The notes beneath the pieces were generated by a model that was not told where the DNA came from, did not search any database, and saw only the letters and a program-made list of their open reading frames with translations. Source: Nostoc flagelliforme FACHB-838 (GTDB taxonomy: Bacteria > Cyanobacteriota > Cyanobacteriia > Cyanobacteriales > Nostocaceae). Taken from it: a DNA stretch of 64,000 nucleotides. The stretch covers positions 26,120-90,119 of the forward strand of contig NZ_JACJSI010000023.1 in the NCBI RefSeq assembly GCF_014698065.1, read 5' to 3'. The translations under genes and the position numbers were made by a program. How positions within the stretch are numbered: position 1 is the stretch's first letter; every line of letters starts with the position of its first letter. Below are positions 17,526 to 25,741 of the stretch, in pieces.

Positions 17526-17556
17526 AAGTCAACCAAAGCGTATTGTTGGTTGACTT
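17526..17556 (-). terminator. Stem-loop after the Crp-family gene
   Basis: An 11-base perfect stem (AAGTCAACCAA with its complement at 17546-17556) lies about 40 bases beyond the stop of the minus-strand regulator gene and is followed on that strand by an AT-rich tract. It is likely the transcription terminator. Confidence 0.6.
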
Positions 17557-17597
17557 AACTTAATACCAAAATTTGTCTCACTGAATAAATAAAGCAA

Positions 17598-18281
17598 TCA
17601 CACTTTGCCAGCCAAGTTCATCAGCTGTTTGAAGTTCACAAGATAAGTGGTGTTGTTGGTGCTATCAATGTTAATCCACCCTTTTTCATGCAGCTTTTGC
17701 ATAATTTTGGTGGTTTCTTCAACGCCGATTTCTGTCACCTCTGCTAAATCTTTAAACGGAACGTTAAAAATTTCTTTTCCTAAGTCTGATTCCTGACCAT
17801 AGCTTTCGCCTAAACTTACTAAAGTATGGGCGAGTTTAACCGCTGGTGGTGAAGATCGCATTTGCAAGCGCAGGTTAATTTGTCGCAATCGCCGCACCAT
17901 CAGTTGCAACATCCGGTGATGTAACTGCGGGTCTTTAAACAATATTTGAATAAAACGCTCTCTGGAGATACTAAGCAACTTCACGGGCGAAAGGGCTATG
18001 ACATCAGTTGAACGTGGAGATTCATCCAAAATTGCCATTTCTCCAAAAAAATCGCCACGACCAAAAATTGCCAGAGCTACTGAATCTTCCCCGACGGTAC
18101 GCCGGACTTTGACCCAACCAGAAACCACGAAGTAAACGGCGTTACCCCAGGCATCTTCCATCACAACGGCTCGCCCAGATGGGTATTCATGTTCAATTGC
18201 AACATTGAGTAGCCATTCCAAAGTCTGTGGATTGGCTGTACTCATTAAGGGGAAAAGTTCACTAAAAACCTCAGTTAGCAT
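17598..18281 (-). CDS. Crp/Fnr-family transcriptional regulator
   Basis: The 227-residue product has an N-terminal cyclic-nucleotide-binding barrel (about residues 15-125) with the phosphate-binding cassette FFGEMAILDESPRST, where the Arg-Ser pair expected for cAMP binding is kept. A dimerisation helix and a C-terminal winged helix-turn-helix follow (DLAEVTEIGVEETTKIMQKL). It is likely a cAMP-responsive or orphan DNA-binding regulator. It stands alone with its own terminator. Which of the several Nostoc Crp paralogues it matches cannot be told from the sequence alone. Confidence 0.88.
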   Translation of the reverse strand: MLTEVFSELFPLMSTANPQTLEWLLNVAIEHEYPSGRAVVMEDAWGNAVYFVVSGWVKVRRTVGEDSVALAIFGRGDFFGEMAILDESPRSTDVIALSPVKLLSISRERFIQILFKDPQLHHRMLQLMVRRLRQINLRLQMRSSPPAVKLAHTLVSLGESYGQESDLGKEIFNVPFKDLAEVTEIGVEETTKIMQKLHEKGWINIDSTNNTTYLVNFKQLMNLAGKV

Positions 18282-18472
18282 GAAATATTTGCAACAATGG
18301 GATTCAAGAGCGGGAAACTGGCTTTGTTTGCTACTATAAGTTTGTTTAAACCGTAATCTTACTTAGAATACGATCGCAAAATTTGTATTTATTTGAAATG
18401 AACCTCTAAGGTTGATTAATATGGGGTTCCGTTACAACATAACAATTATGTATGCGAACGAAATCAGCGTTT

Positions 18473-19720
18473 TCACTTACAGAGCGATGATTTACTGTTT
18501 GTTGGTGGATTGCCATCTAGTGCCAGTATTTTAATCTGTTGGTCTAAATTTTTTACTAATTGATTCAGGGCAACTAAAGCCTCTAATTGCTGAGAATCAT
18601 GGCTGGGATTGAGTAAAAGCCGTTGTTGTAGTTCATGTAACTTTAAGCTTAGTTGTTGAGATATTTTTAAGGCATCGCGGCCTAGACGCACCAACTGCTG
18701 TTGTTGATAGAATTTTAATGCTGCTCCTCGCAAGACTTGGAGTGTTGCCTCTTCGCCGTGGATTCCCGGCATGACTCGCAAGCGTAATAATAAGCGGTCT
18801 TTTTGATATACATATTCCTTTTCTACCTGTTTTGGTTCTGCAAATGTTGTAACAGGCAGGGAAGCGAACCGCTTTAATTCATTTAGTACTCCTTGGAAAA
18901 CCGAGAGCGGCAGTTTATCTAATACAGACTGTAAAACTCCATTGTCACTCCACAGTATCCTGCCTTCGTAAGCTTGTCTTTCTAAATACAGCCGACCAAT
19001 TCCCCCAGCCAAGATTCGCTCCAGTAATTCTTCGAGTAATTTCTTGGGTGGCAGTGTTGGTAGCAACTCAATCGGACTCAGTAGTTCGGGAGCTTGTATG
19101 GGCAAAATGGGTAAATTATTTGCTGCTACTTCGAAATTCTCGCCTTCTTGACCTCTGAAAATAGGGGTTAAGAACGTCGTAGTTTGAGACGATTGGTCTA
19201 ACTCTGGGATAGGAGGCAAGTCTACCCGTTGCCCAGAATGTTGACGCTTTTGTGTCTGAAACATCATCAACATTGGTTGTTGATGTGATTCTGAGTCGGC
19301 ATCTAGGGAGGGAATGGGTGTGTCAGCAATGCTAGGAGAGTCTACTGTTGGCTGATGCAGTTTTTTGGCATCTAGCTGAGATGTATTTTTATGGTTGAGG
19401 TAGGCTGATAATATTCTGCGGTGAGCGTCGGCTGCGATCGCCTCAATTACCATTGTGCAATTGATAGAAGACAAAATGCGACCAACATAATCTAGTGCTT
19501 CGTCTTCGTGTGGATAAACCATAGCTAGCAAGAGGCTTTTGTCTTCTAATCTCAAAGGCAAAATCTGATGGTAGAGGCAAGCTTCAAAGGACAACAGGCT
19601 ATCAATAAGTTGAAATATTTGTTCGCGATCGCTTCCTTCCTCCCAACTCGTTTGAGCGGCAGTTAGCATTTGCTGTATATTTGCTGCGGTATCATTTAGT
19701 TTGCCCTTTGAAGACAACAT
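18473..19720 (-). CDS. PilB/GspE-like protein lacking the motor ATPase domain
   Basis: The 415-residue product has an N-terminal segment (about residues 40-110) like the MshEN/GspE N-terminal domain, a low-complexity linker, and a region at about 225-345 that follows the N2 domain of PilB (GRLYLERQAYEGRILWSDNG, then RVMPGIHGEEATLQVLRG). It then ends in a coiled-coil tail. The Walker A, Walker B and Asp/His boxes of the secretion ATPase are absent. It may be a regulatory partner or c-di-GMP-type sensor for the pilus motor. It is not a truncation by frameshift, since the C-terminal tail is organised. Confidence 0.65.
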   Translation of the reverse strand: MLSSKGKLNDTAANIQQMLTAAQTSWEEGSDREQIFQLIDSLLSFEACLYHQILPLRLEDKSLLLAMVYPHEDEALDYVGRILSSINCTMVIEAIAADAHRRILSAYLNHKNTSQLDAKKLHQPTVDSPSIADTPIPSLDADSESHQQPMLMMFQTQKRQHSGQRVDLPPIPELDQSSQTTTFLTPIFRGQEGENFEVAANNLPILPIQAPELLSPIELLPTLPPKKLLEELLERILAGGIGRLYLERQAYEGRILWSDNGVLQSVLDKLPLSVFQGVLNELKRFASLPVTTFAEPKQVEKEYVYQKDRLLLRLRVMPGIHGEEATLQVLRGAALKFYQQQQLVRLGRDALKISQQLSLKLHELQQRLLLNPSHDSQQLEALVALNQLVKNLDQQIKILALDGNPPTNSKSSLCK

Positions 19721-20004
19721 AGATTTGATTCATTAGTATTTACTTATATTTTGCCTTTAATTCAATAGGTAGTTAATAAAGATACTTTGTTGGATTATTA
19801 AAATTTCAACTATATATACTTAAGTAAATGTAAGTAGAAGATGAATTTTATATTTAGGCTAGGGATAATACTGAGCCTTGGCAGTTGTACTGAGCGAACG
19901 CGAACAGCGTCTCGTAGAGAAGCATTGGGCATTGGGCATTGGTTATTCTCCTCTGCTCCCCTGCTCCCCGCTTCCCCGCCCCGCTCCCCGCTCCCCATTT
20001 CAAA
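19721..20004. repeat. Low-complexity GCATTGG / CTCCCC repeat filler
   Basis: Tandem 7-mers (GCATTGG, three times) are followed by polypyrimidine CTCCCCG-type units. The same words recur near 15180-15215. A GCGAACGCGAACAGCGTCTC-type dispersed repeat lies just before. It is non-coding spacer between two minus-strand genes. Confidence 0.6.
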
Positions 20005-21180
20005 CTACTCCTGGCTTCTTAAAGCTTGGGCTACAAGATAGATTTTTGTCCATTCACCTAGCACTTGATGGGTTTTGAGTTTTAACTGTTGAGCTATTGC
20101 TTCTATTGAGTTACCCGCTTTCCGCAAATCGAGAATCTGCCGCCCCAGAGGAGTCAATTTTTCATCAAGTTGCTGCCATTGGTTTTTCGTTAACCCCAAG
20201 TTATGTTCTTGCAAAGAAATTGAGAGCCAACTATCTACGAGTTCTGGTTTACCTTTGAGGGCAAAAACGCGCACGGCGTGGTAACTGATTTTTTCTCGCA
20301 GTCGGTATACTTCTTTAGTCTGCTTATTCAGTTTCTGGGCAATCTCTTCCTGGGACTTACCTTTTAGATACAATCGTAGCCATTCCACTGCCTCTGTTCC
20401 CAGATTTTCTTGTAAATAATTTTCAAATTCTTTTTGTACTGATTGCCGCAGCGCCTGTTGTTCCTCTAATTGTTGCGCTTCTTGATATTCGGCGATCGCT
20501 TGACTATCGACTAAGTTAATTCGATTGTCACTGTCGTCTGTAAGAACTTCTTCTGATACTAGTCTAATCAAGTCACGGCTAGGCACTTGGGTTAAGCCAC
20601 CGCGTTGAGTACGACGCAAATAATTCACAAATCGGTAAGCTAATAGGGGTTGATTGCGTACTGGTCGCAAACAATATTCTTCTACACTGGCAAATAGCAG
20701 AGCATCCCCTAATCGTCTATCGGTTGTATATTTGGCGATATCAGCCATTTGCTGTTGCATCTGACTATCGCTTTGGAGTAATTCTTGGAGTACTTCTTGT
20801 AACACATCCATCACACTACGCTGGCGATCGCGGCTGAGGGAAACCCAAGTCTGAATCTTATTCCGTAATGTTACTAAACTCCCCAATCGCGTTATCAAGT
20901 TACGATAAGCACGTTCTCGCCCTAGCCCCAAGTAGCGTTGACGTAAAATCCTCCACCGATATTCCATCGCTTGTTTGGCGATTTCAAGTTCTTTTGGGTT
21001 AAACAGATCAAACCGTTTTGAGTCAGATCCCAACAGCCAGAGAATAATGCTTTGCCTCGTGGCTTCATTTTGGTCTGGACATTCTACAGCCAAGCGCTGT
21101 TGCCAATCTAAAGCCAGTTGTTCCACATCTTTTGCCATAGTGAGATTGCATTCCTCGAAACTCAATTTTGAAGTTTGCAT
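20005..21180 (-). CDS. HetZ-related helix-turn-helix protein
   Basis: The 391-residue, all-helical soluble protein has two helix-turn-helix-like segments, one at about residues 285-320 (KSQEEIAQKLNKQTKEVYRL) and one at 345-380 (NSIEAIAQQLKLKTHQVLGE). The central part contains RFVNYLRRTQRGGLTQVP, which I associate with cyanobacterial HetZ-related proteins. HetZ is required for early heterocyst differentiation. Neither patU nor other het genes are adjacent, so this looks like a paralogue rather than hetZ itself. ATG 21180 is taken, but 21138 is also possible. The family call is from memory of sequence patterns. Confidence 0.6.
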   Translation of the reverse strand: MQTSKLSFEECNLTMAKDVEQLALDWQQRLAVECPDQNEATRQSIILWLLGSDSKRFDLFNPKELEIAKQAMEYRWRILRQRYLGLGRERAYRNLITRLGSLVTLRNKIQTWVSLSRDRQRSVMDVLQEVLQELLQSDSQMQQQMADIAKYTTDRRLGDALLFASVEEYCLRPVRNQPLLAYRFVNYLRRTQRGGLTQVPSRDLIRLVSEEVLTDDSDNRINLVDSQAIAEYQEAQQLEEQQALRQSVQKEFENYLQENLGTEAVEWLRLYLKGKSQEEIAQKLNKQTKEVYRLREKISYHAVRVFALKGKPELVDSWLSISLQEHNLGLTKNQWQQLDEKLTPLGRQILDLRKAGNSIEAIAQQLKLKTHQVLGEWTKIYLVAQALRSQE

Positions 21181-22007
21181 CACAACCCCCATTTGCCCCA
21201 CCTAATTGTTTAACTGGCAGCTACCTCAGTTTTCATGAGTTTCATGAAAATAGCTCAGTGATTCTACTTTTATTACGTCTTAATTCACTGAAATTATGCA
21301 GAAATTTCTACATCGATAGTTTTGTTTTCAATCTCAAATGCTCAAAGACATTACATAGCAAGCATTTGGGTCAATTTTGCCGAATTAAACTTTTTGTAAA
21401 GTTATGTCTTCTCACTGAAAATAGAAATCTGCTCAGAGTAGTGAAGCTACTTATATGCACAAAATGGGTCAGATAAATCTGACGTTTTGTAACAGATTCG
21501 AAAAACGAATCTAATCTAATTTAACTCTATGTCAGATATCATTTTACTTGTATAATTTTCAAAGCTTAGAAGTCCTTCACGCAGGAAGATAATTAGATAA
21601 CTCTTGGATAAATACTATCGCTATAGTGTTAAATGAATGAGGCACACTATTCCAGATGGTGATGTTTACGAGATGTACGCCTACGCTATTCTTAATAGTA
21701 GAGATTAATAGGCAAATTTTTTTTAAACTAGCTTTACTCAAAACTACGCCTTAAACATTGGCAAGTTATTTTTAAAACTTTTACATTTCCAAAAATGAAT
21801 AGTCAACAGTCAATATTGATTTTTGACTATTGACTTTGACTGTTGCTTTCCCTCTGCTTCAAAATCAACTTATGCAAAATATAAAAACAGAAAGAATGTA
21901 ACCCTCAAAAGATTTAATGGTCAGAAGCCTTACAAAAAACTTCTCTTTAAATTCATTTATGGAGATTCTTCGTTTTGAATTTTGAATTTTCCCGCAGGGG
22001 GTTGCCT
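21181..22007. other. Long intergenic region without recognised gene
   Basis: The 827 bases are AT-rich. A short run of GACTATTGACT-type 7-mers with an inverted copy lies at about 21800-21845 and a GTACGCCTACGC-type repeat fragment at about 21675. The promoter of the HetZ-like gene should lie at the left end. No open frame with credible coding character was found. Confidence 0.5.
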
Positions 22008-22358
22008 CTATAGACGATTTGATGATCTAACAATGGGATTTTCTACAGATTCTCGATACTGTTGGACTTGTTCTGTGTAAGCAATTGGTAGAATTGCTTC
22101 AACGTTTTCATGGGGACGAGGAATAATCACCCAGGATTCTAATGTACCGCCATAAACATTTTCTGCGGCTTCTACACCAGCAGCCATAGCGGCTTTTACT
22201 TCAGAAACATCACCACGAATATTAACTGTAAAGCGGGCACTACCTACCCTGATATAACCAACGAGGGTGACTCGGCCAGCTTTTACCATAGCATCTGCTG
22301 CTGCTAGCACCGCAGGAAAACCTTTAGTTTCAAGTGCTCCAATTGCCTGTAATGACAT
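22008..22358 (-). CDS. ccmK4: Beta-carboxysome shell protein CcmK4
   Basis: This BMC-domain protein forms hexamers that tile the carboxysome facets. It has 116 residues: the BMC fold at 4-90 ([20 protein letters not shown], then [20 protein letters not shown]) and a longer C-terminal tail, which together with its place after ccmK3 points to CcmK4. ATG 22358 has AGGAG just upstream. In beta-cyanobacteria ccmK3 and ccmK4 form a satellite locus away from the main ccm operon and tune shell permeability by forming mixed hexamers. Confidence 0.9.
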   Translation of the reverse strand: MSLQAIGALETKGFPAVLAAADAMVKAGRVTLVGYIRVGSARFTVNIRGDVSEVKAAMAAGVEAAENVYGGTLESWVIIPRPHENVEAILPIAYTEQVQQYRESVENPIVRSSNRL

Positions 22359-22440
22359 TATTAATCTCCTGTATGAATAAACACGGGGGCTACAAATTAG
22401 TTGTACGAAGCTTCGCTACAGATTTTAATAGCAAAATTGC

Positions 22441-22752
22441 TTAGAACATGCGGAAAGGTTCTGATTTTTCAGTGAAATGGATTGGTAATATGGTTTCCAC
22501 ATTTTCTGGAGGGTTAGGAACGATATAGTGGGTGATTACTGTACCAACCTTTACTTGCTCTCCAGCGGCGATTCCGGCTTCAACCGCTCTATTTACCTCA
22601 GAAACGTGTCCCCGGACAGCGACTAACAAGCGAGCGCTTTCGGCTTGACCATAATACACAATTGTGACTGCGGCAGCTTTGACCATTGCATCTGCTGCTG
22701 CTAAGACACTAGGAAAACCTAAAGTTTCAATTACGCCAACGGCCATTGGCAT
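22441..22752 (-). CDS. ccmK3: Beta-carboxysome shell protein CcmK3
   Basis: The 103-residue BMC-domain protein ([20 protein letters not shown], then YYGQAESARLLVAVRGHVSE) lies directly upstream of ccmK4 in the same orientation with an 82-base gap. The GQAESARLLV pore-region sequence differs from the KIGSGR type of CcmK1/K2, and it is known that CcmK3 joins hexamers only with CcmK4. ATG 22752 is preceded by AGGAG at suitable spacing. The pair is likely one transcript. Confidence 0.9.
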   Translation of the reverse strand: MPMAVGVIETLGFPSVLAAADAMVKAAAVTIVYYGQAESARLLVAVRGHVSEVNRAVEAGIAAGEQVKVGTVITHYIVPNPPENVETILPIHFTEKSEPFRMF

Positions 22753-23021
22753 GGCATTAGCTCCTGGATTAAGGGATAGGCGATATTAATTGTACGTGGC
22801 TTTAGTCCCAATTTTGACATTTTGCTAAACTTTCTTTGATGCCATAATTTTTAAGGAAGTCGGGAATGGGGAGTTAGGAGTGGGAGTTAAAATGTTTTGA
22901 TAGCGGCTGGTTTATGTTTGATATATTATAAGTAATACTTCAACATATTAGTTTGTGTAATTTTGTTGTTTAACAAAATCAGCGATGCGTGGAAGCAAGC
23001 TAATACGATAAACTAAAATTT

Positions 23022-23909
23022 ATGTTTCCGAATTTTCTTCCTAAAGCAGTTGGGCAACTGACAGAATCTGCCTCGATCGCACTAGCTCGGAGTATCCAAA
23101 CAACTGCGATCGCTACTCCTCTAATTAATCAACCAGTAACCACAACATTTGTCAAGCAAGGGAGTGGTGGAACTCCGATTTTATTAATTCACGGCTTTGA
23201 TAGTTCTGTATTAGAATTTCGGCGACTTTTGCCACTACTTTGTGAAGATAATGAAACTTGGGCAGTAGATTTGTTGGGTTTTGGCTTTACAGATAGACTC
23301 TCAGGAATTGCCTATAGCCCAATTGCAATTAAAACCCATCTTTATTATTTCTGGAAAACCCTAATTAACCAACCTGTAATTTTGGTAGGTGCTTCGATGG
23401 GGGGTGCGACGGCGATTGATTTTACGTTGACTTACCCGGAAGTAGTAAAAAAGCTGGTGTTAATTGATAGTGCAGGGTTAGCAGCTGGTTCGCCATTGAG
23501 CAAATTCATGTTTCCCCCATTGGATTATTTAGCAACCCAGTTTTTGAGTAATATGAAGGTGCGCGATCGCGTTTCGCGTATTGGATATAAAAATCAAAGT
23601 CTTGCTTCTATCGATGCGCTATGTTGTGGTGCATTACACCTACAAATGCCGAGTTGGCATCAAGCTTTGATTGCTTTTACTAAAAGTGGTGGTTACAGTG
23701 CTTTTAGATTCACAGCCATATCAAAAATTGTGCAACAAACGCTAATTTTGTGGGGTGATTCTGATAAGATTTTGGGTACTAAGGATGCGATGAGATTTAA
23801 AAGAGCAATTCCCCACAGTACTCTCACCTGGATTCAAGATTGTGGACATCTCCCACACTTGGAACAACCACGAATCACCGCGCAGCATATTTTAGACTTT
23901 CGAGTTTAA
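23022..23909 (+). CDS. Alpha/beta hydrolase
   Basis: The 295-residue product is a single alpha/beta-hydrolase domain. HGFDSS near residue 57 forms the oxyanion hole, Ser125 in GASMGG is the nucleophile, an Asp in LWGDSDKILG and a His in CGHLPHLEQP complete the triad, and a hydrophobic cap lies between. The substrate is unknown. It lies between the divergent carboxysome shell genes and the ParA-like pair, but nothing in its sequence ties it to the carboxysome. Confidence 0.85.
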   Translation: MFPNFLPKAVGQLTESASIALARSIQTTAIATPLINQPVTTTFVKQGSGGTPILLIHGFDSSVLEFRRLLPLLCEDNETWAVDLLGFGFTDRLSGIAYSPIAIKTHLYYFWKTLINQPVILVGASMGGATAIDFTLTYPEVVKKLVLIDSAGLAAGSPLSKFMFPPLDYLATQFLSNMKVRDRVSRIGYKNQSLASIDALCCGALHLQMPSWHQALIAFTKSGGYSAFRFTAISKIVQQTLILWGDSDKILGTKDAMRFKRAIPHSTLTWIQDCGHLPHLEQPRITAQHILDFRV

Positions 23910-24216
23910 AACAGTTTGTTATTTAGCACTAAAGTTCAACCCAACCTACAAATATTTTTGTTTTTTCAGAGTAATAAAAGATTGCTAAGCTGTTAAGCAT
24001 TTAATTTGCACATTGAGATCGCAGGGGGGCAGGGAACAAGGAGCAAGGGAGAGTGTTTGCAGCTTTTATTACCATGAAAATGGTGCAATTTAAATGACGA
24101 TTAGCTTAGTAGGCATAATGCTGATTACCCATAAAATTGCATAGTAAAACAAGGGCTTAAACCCCTGTTTTACCAAGCCTGATTTTGTGCCGTTTCACAA
24201 AGAAGTGGTATCGATT
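23910..24216. other. Intergenic region with convergent terminator
   Basis: The 307 bases between convergent genes contain polypurine filler near 24030-24055 and a stem-loop at 24144-24173. No gene is seen. Confidence 0.5.
24144..24173. terminator. Stem-loop between convergent genes
   Basis: GTAAAACAAGGG pairs with CCCCTGTTTTAC across a six-base loop with one mismatch. It sits between the hydrolase gene on + and the McdB-like gene on -, where it can end transcription from both sides. Confidence 0.55.
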
Positions 24217-24843
24217 CTAGTCAAGTAACCACATCTCATTAGAACTCTCGGGATACTCATTTGGTTGATTTTGAGGTTGAGCTTGAGCGAGTGTTTCCGA
24301 TGAACGATGTGATTTTTTGTAGTTAAGTGGATTGTAGTGGTCTTTTACTGGTCTTATTGCACTAGTTTCTTTGACAGCTACAGCAAGTTTAAATTTATCT
24401 TCTGCTGTTTGTTTTAAAGCATTAACTTCTTCTATAAGCTGGGAATTAGCTTCTGCTAGTTGCAGTGCTGTTTTTTTTGTTTCTTCAAGTTCTTTTGCTA
24501 CTTGTTGCGCTAATGATTTTTGTTCAGATACTAATGTTTTTTGTTTAGACAGTTTTGATTGCAAATCAACAATTTCCTGCTCTAAAGATGCTTCCTTTTT
24601 ATGACTTTCTTCTAAATTAGCTGTCAACTCTTTGACAGTTGCTTCTAAATCAGCCTTAGTCGGACTTGTGCGTTTATTAGAATCTGGCTCAGATGTCTGT
24701 GCTGAAGATTCTTCATCAGAAGAAGGCTGTTCTTCGACGACAACTTTTTCTGCTGTAATTTCGATCGCAGGTTCACCTTCTGTAGGTGTAAATTTTTGCG
24801 CCTCTTCTTGTAGTAAGTCAGAGAGACTTTGTTTCCTAGGCAT
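24217..24843 (-). CDS. mcdB: Putative carboxysome-distribution protein McdB (coiled-coil ParA partner)
   Basis: The 208-residue product has a short basic N-terminal motif (PRKQSLSDLLQEEAQKF), an acidic, Ser/Glu-rich region, a long coiled coil at about residues 75-150, and a hydrophilic C-terminal region ending MWLLD. It starts two bases after the stop of a ParA-type ATPase gene and is clearly co-transcribed. In McdAB systems, McdB is a low-complexity, Gln/Glu-rich coiled-coil protein with an invariant tryptophan very near the C-terminus. Trp is fourth from the end here. ccmK3-ccmK4 lie 1.5 kb away. The call is inference from these features. Another ParA partner role is possible. Confidence 0.68.
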   Translation of the reverse strand: MPRKQSLSDLLQEEAQKFTPTEGEPAIEITAEKVVVEEQPSSDEESSAQTSEPDSNKRTSPTKADLEATVKELTANLEESHKKEASLEQEIVDLQSKLSKQKTLVSEQKSLAQQVAKELEETKKTALQLAEANSQLIEEVNALKQTAEDKFKLAVAVKETSAIRPVKDHYNPLNYKKSHRSSETLAQAQPQNQPNEYPESSNEMWLLD

Positions 24844-24845
24844 TA

Positions 24846-25478
24846 TTATTTTCTCCAATCACGCTGTAATTCATCAGCTGCACGGCGGTAGTCTAATTCC
24901 GCCTCCCGTGCGTTTCCACCTCGCCATTGAGTAATCGCTACACCTTCTAGTGCCGCTCGTTCATGAGCTTTATAAGCACGGATGAAGGTATTACAAGTAG
25001 GAATACCTAAGCGAGTAAGAGTATTTTTTGCTTCTTGTGCTTCCCCCAGACTGCGTGTATCGACTTTGGTGAGCAATACCCGATGGGGGGTTCCCAAGGG
25101 GATGACGGCTTCCTTGACTGTTTCCACGAGGATTGCTAAATCCATTGCAGATGGGGGTGTGGGCAAAACTAGATAATCTGCGATCGCAACTACCGCCACT
25201 AATGCTTCAGAGCGCAGGGCGGGAGGTGTATCCACCACTACTAAATCGTAACCTGTTATCTTTGCTAAATCACCTAAAAGTGCGGGATCTGTTTCTTGAG
25301 ATAAATCAAATCCCATACCCTGCTGACTGCGCCCAAACCACCAACTGGCAGAACCTTGAATATCTGCGTCAATCAGCAGCACCTTTTTTTTCTTTGCAAA
25401 GTTTGCAGCCAGATTGACTGCGGTAGTCGTTTTACCGACTCCTCCTTTACCGTTGAGAATAGCGATGATTTTTGGCAC
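24846..25478 (-). CDS. mcdA: ParA/McdA-type positioning ATPase
   Basis: The 210-residue P-loop ATPase has a deviant Walker [10 protein letters not shown] at residues 10-18, that keeps the signature lysine Lys11. Walker A' and B ([14 protein letters not shown] and [13 protein letters not shown]) follow. Such ATPases bind DNA non-specifically and move cargo along the nucleoid. With the downstream McdB-like partner and nearby carboxysome shell genes, the likely cargo is the carboxysome. The retained signature lysine fits the type 2 McdA found widely in cyanobacteria. It begins with GTG. Plasmid or chromosome ParA is unlikely because no ParB follows. Confidence 0.7.
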   Translation of the reverse strand: MPKIIAILNGKGGVGKTTTAVNLAANFAKKKKVLLIDADIQGSASWWFGRSQQGMGFDLSQETDPALLGDLAKITGYDLVVVDTPPALRSEALVAVVAIADYLVLPTPPSAMDLAILVETVKEAVIPLGTPHRVLLTKVDTRSLGEAQEAKNTLTRLGIPTCNTFIRAYKAHERAALEGVAITQWRGGNAREAELDYRRAADELQRDWRK

Positions 25479-25741
25479 TGCTTGCTTCCGATGCTGCCTC
25501 TTGAGTACTGAGTTCTTAGTGCTGTTAGCGATAGCGGGGCGTTTAGCCCGTGCTGAGTTAGGAGAGACGCGATTAATCGCGTTTGTACAAGAGTTATTAT
25601 CCTCTTTATCTCCCTTTCAGTCCGCAGTTTTCAGTTCCCAGTTTCCAGTCCCCAATCATGAATATACCGCTTTCTGTAACCCTAAGTAACATGAAAACTC
25701 GTAATAATAAAATTCAGAAGCCATCAATTCCTCAAAATTTT

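Larger units (their letters stand above)
16997..17597. other. Intergenic region with dispersed repeat and two hairpins
   Basis: The 601 bases upstream of the M61 gene contain a copy of the GATGTCTACGACGGGCTACGCC-type repeat at about 17222-17250, a hairpin at 17383-17433 and the stem-loop at 17526-17556 that probably ends the Crp-type gene. No gene is seen. The M61 promoter should lie close to 17000-17200. Confidence 0.5.

Noticed and set aside
23022..23909. Carboxysome role for the alpha/beta hydrolase
   Set aside because: Only its position suggests it. The sequence shows an ordinary hydrolase.
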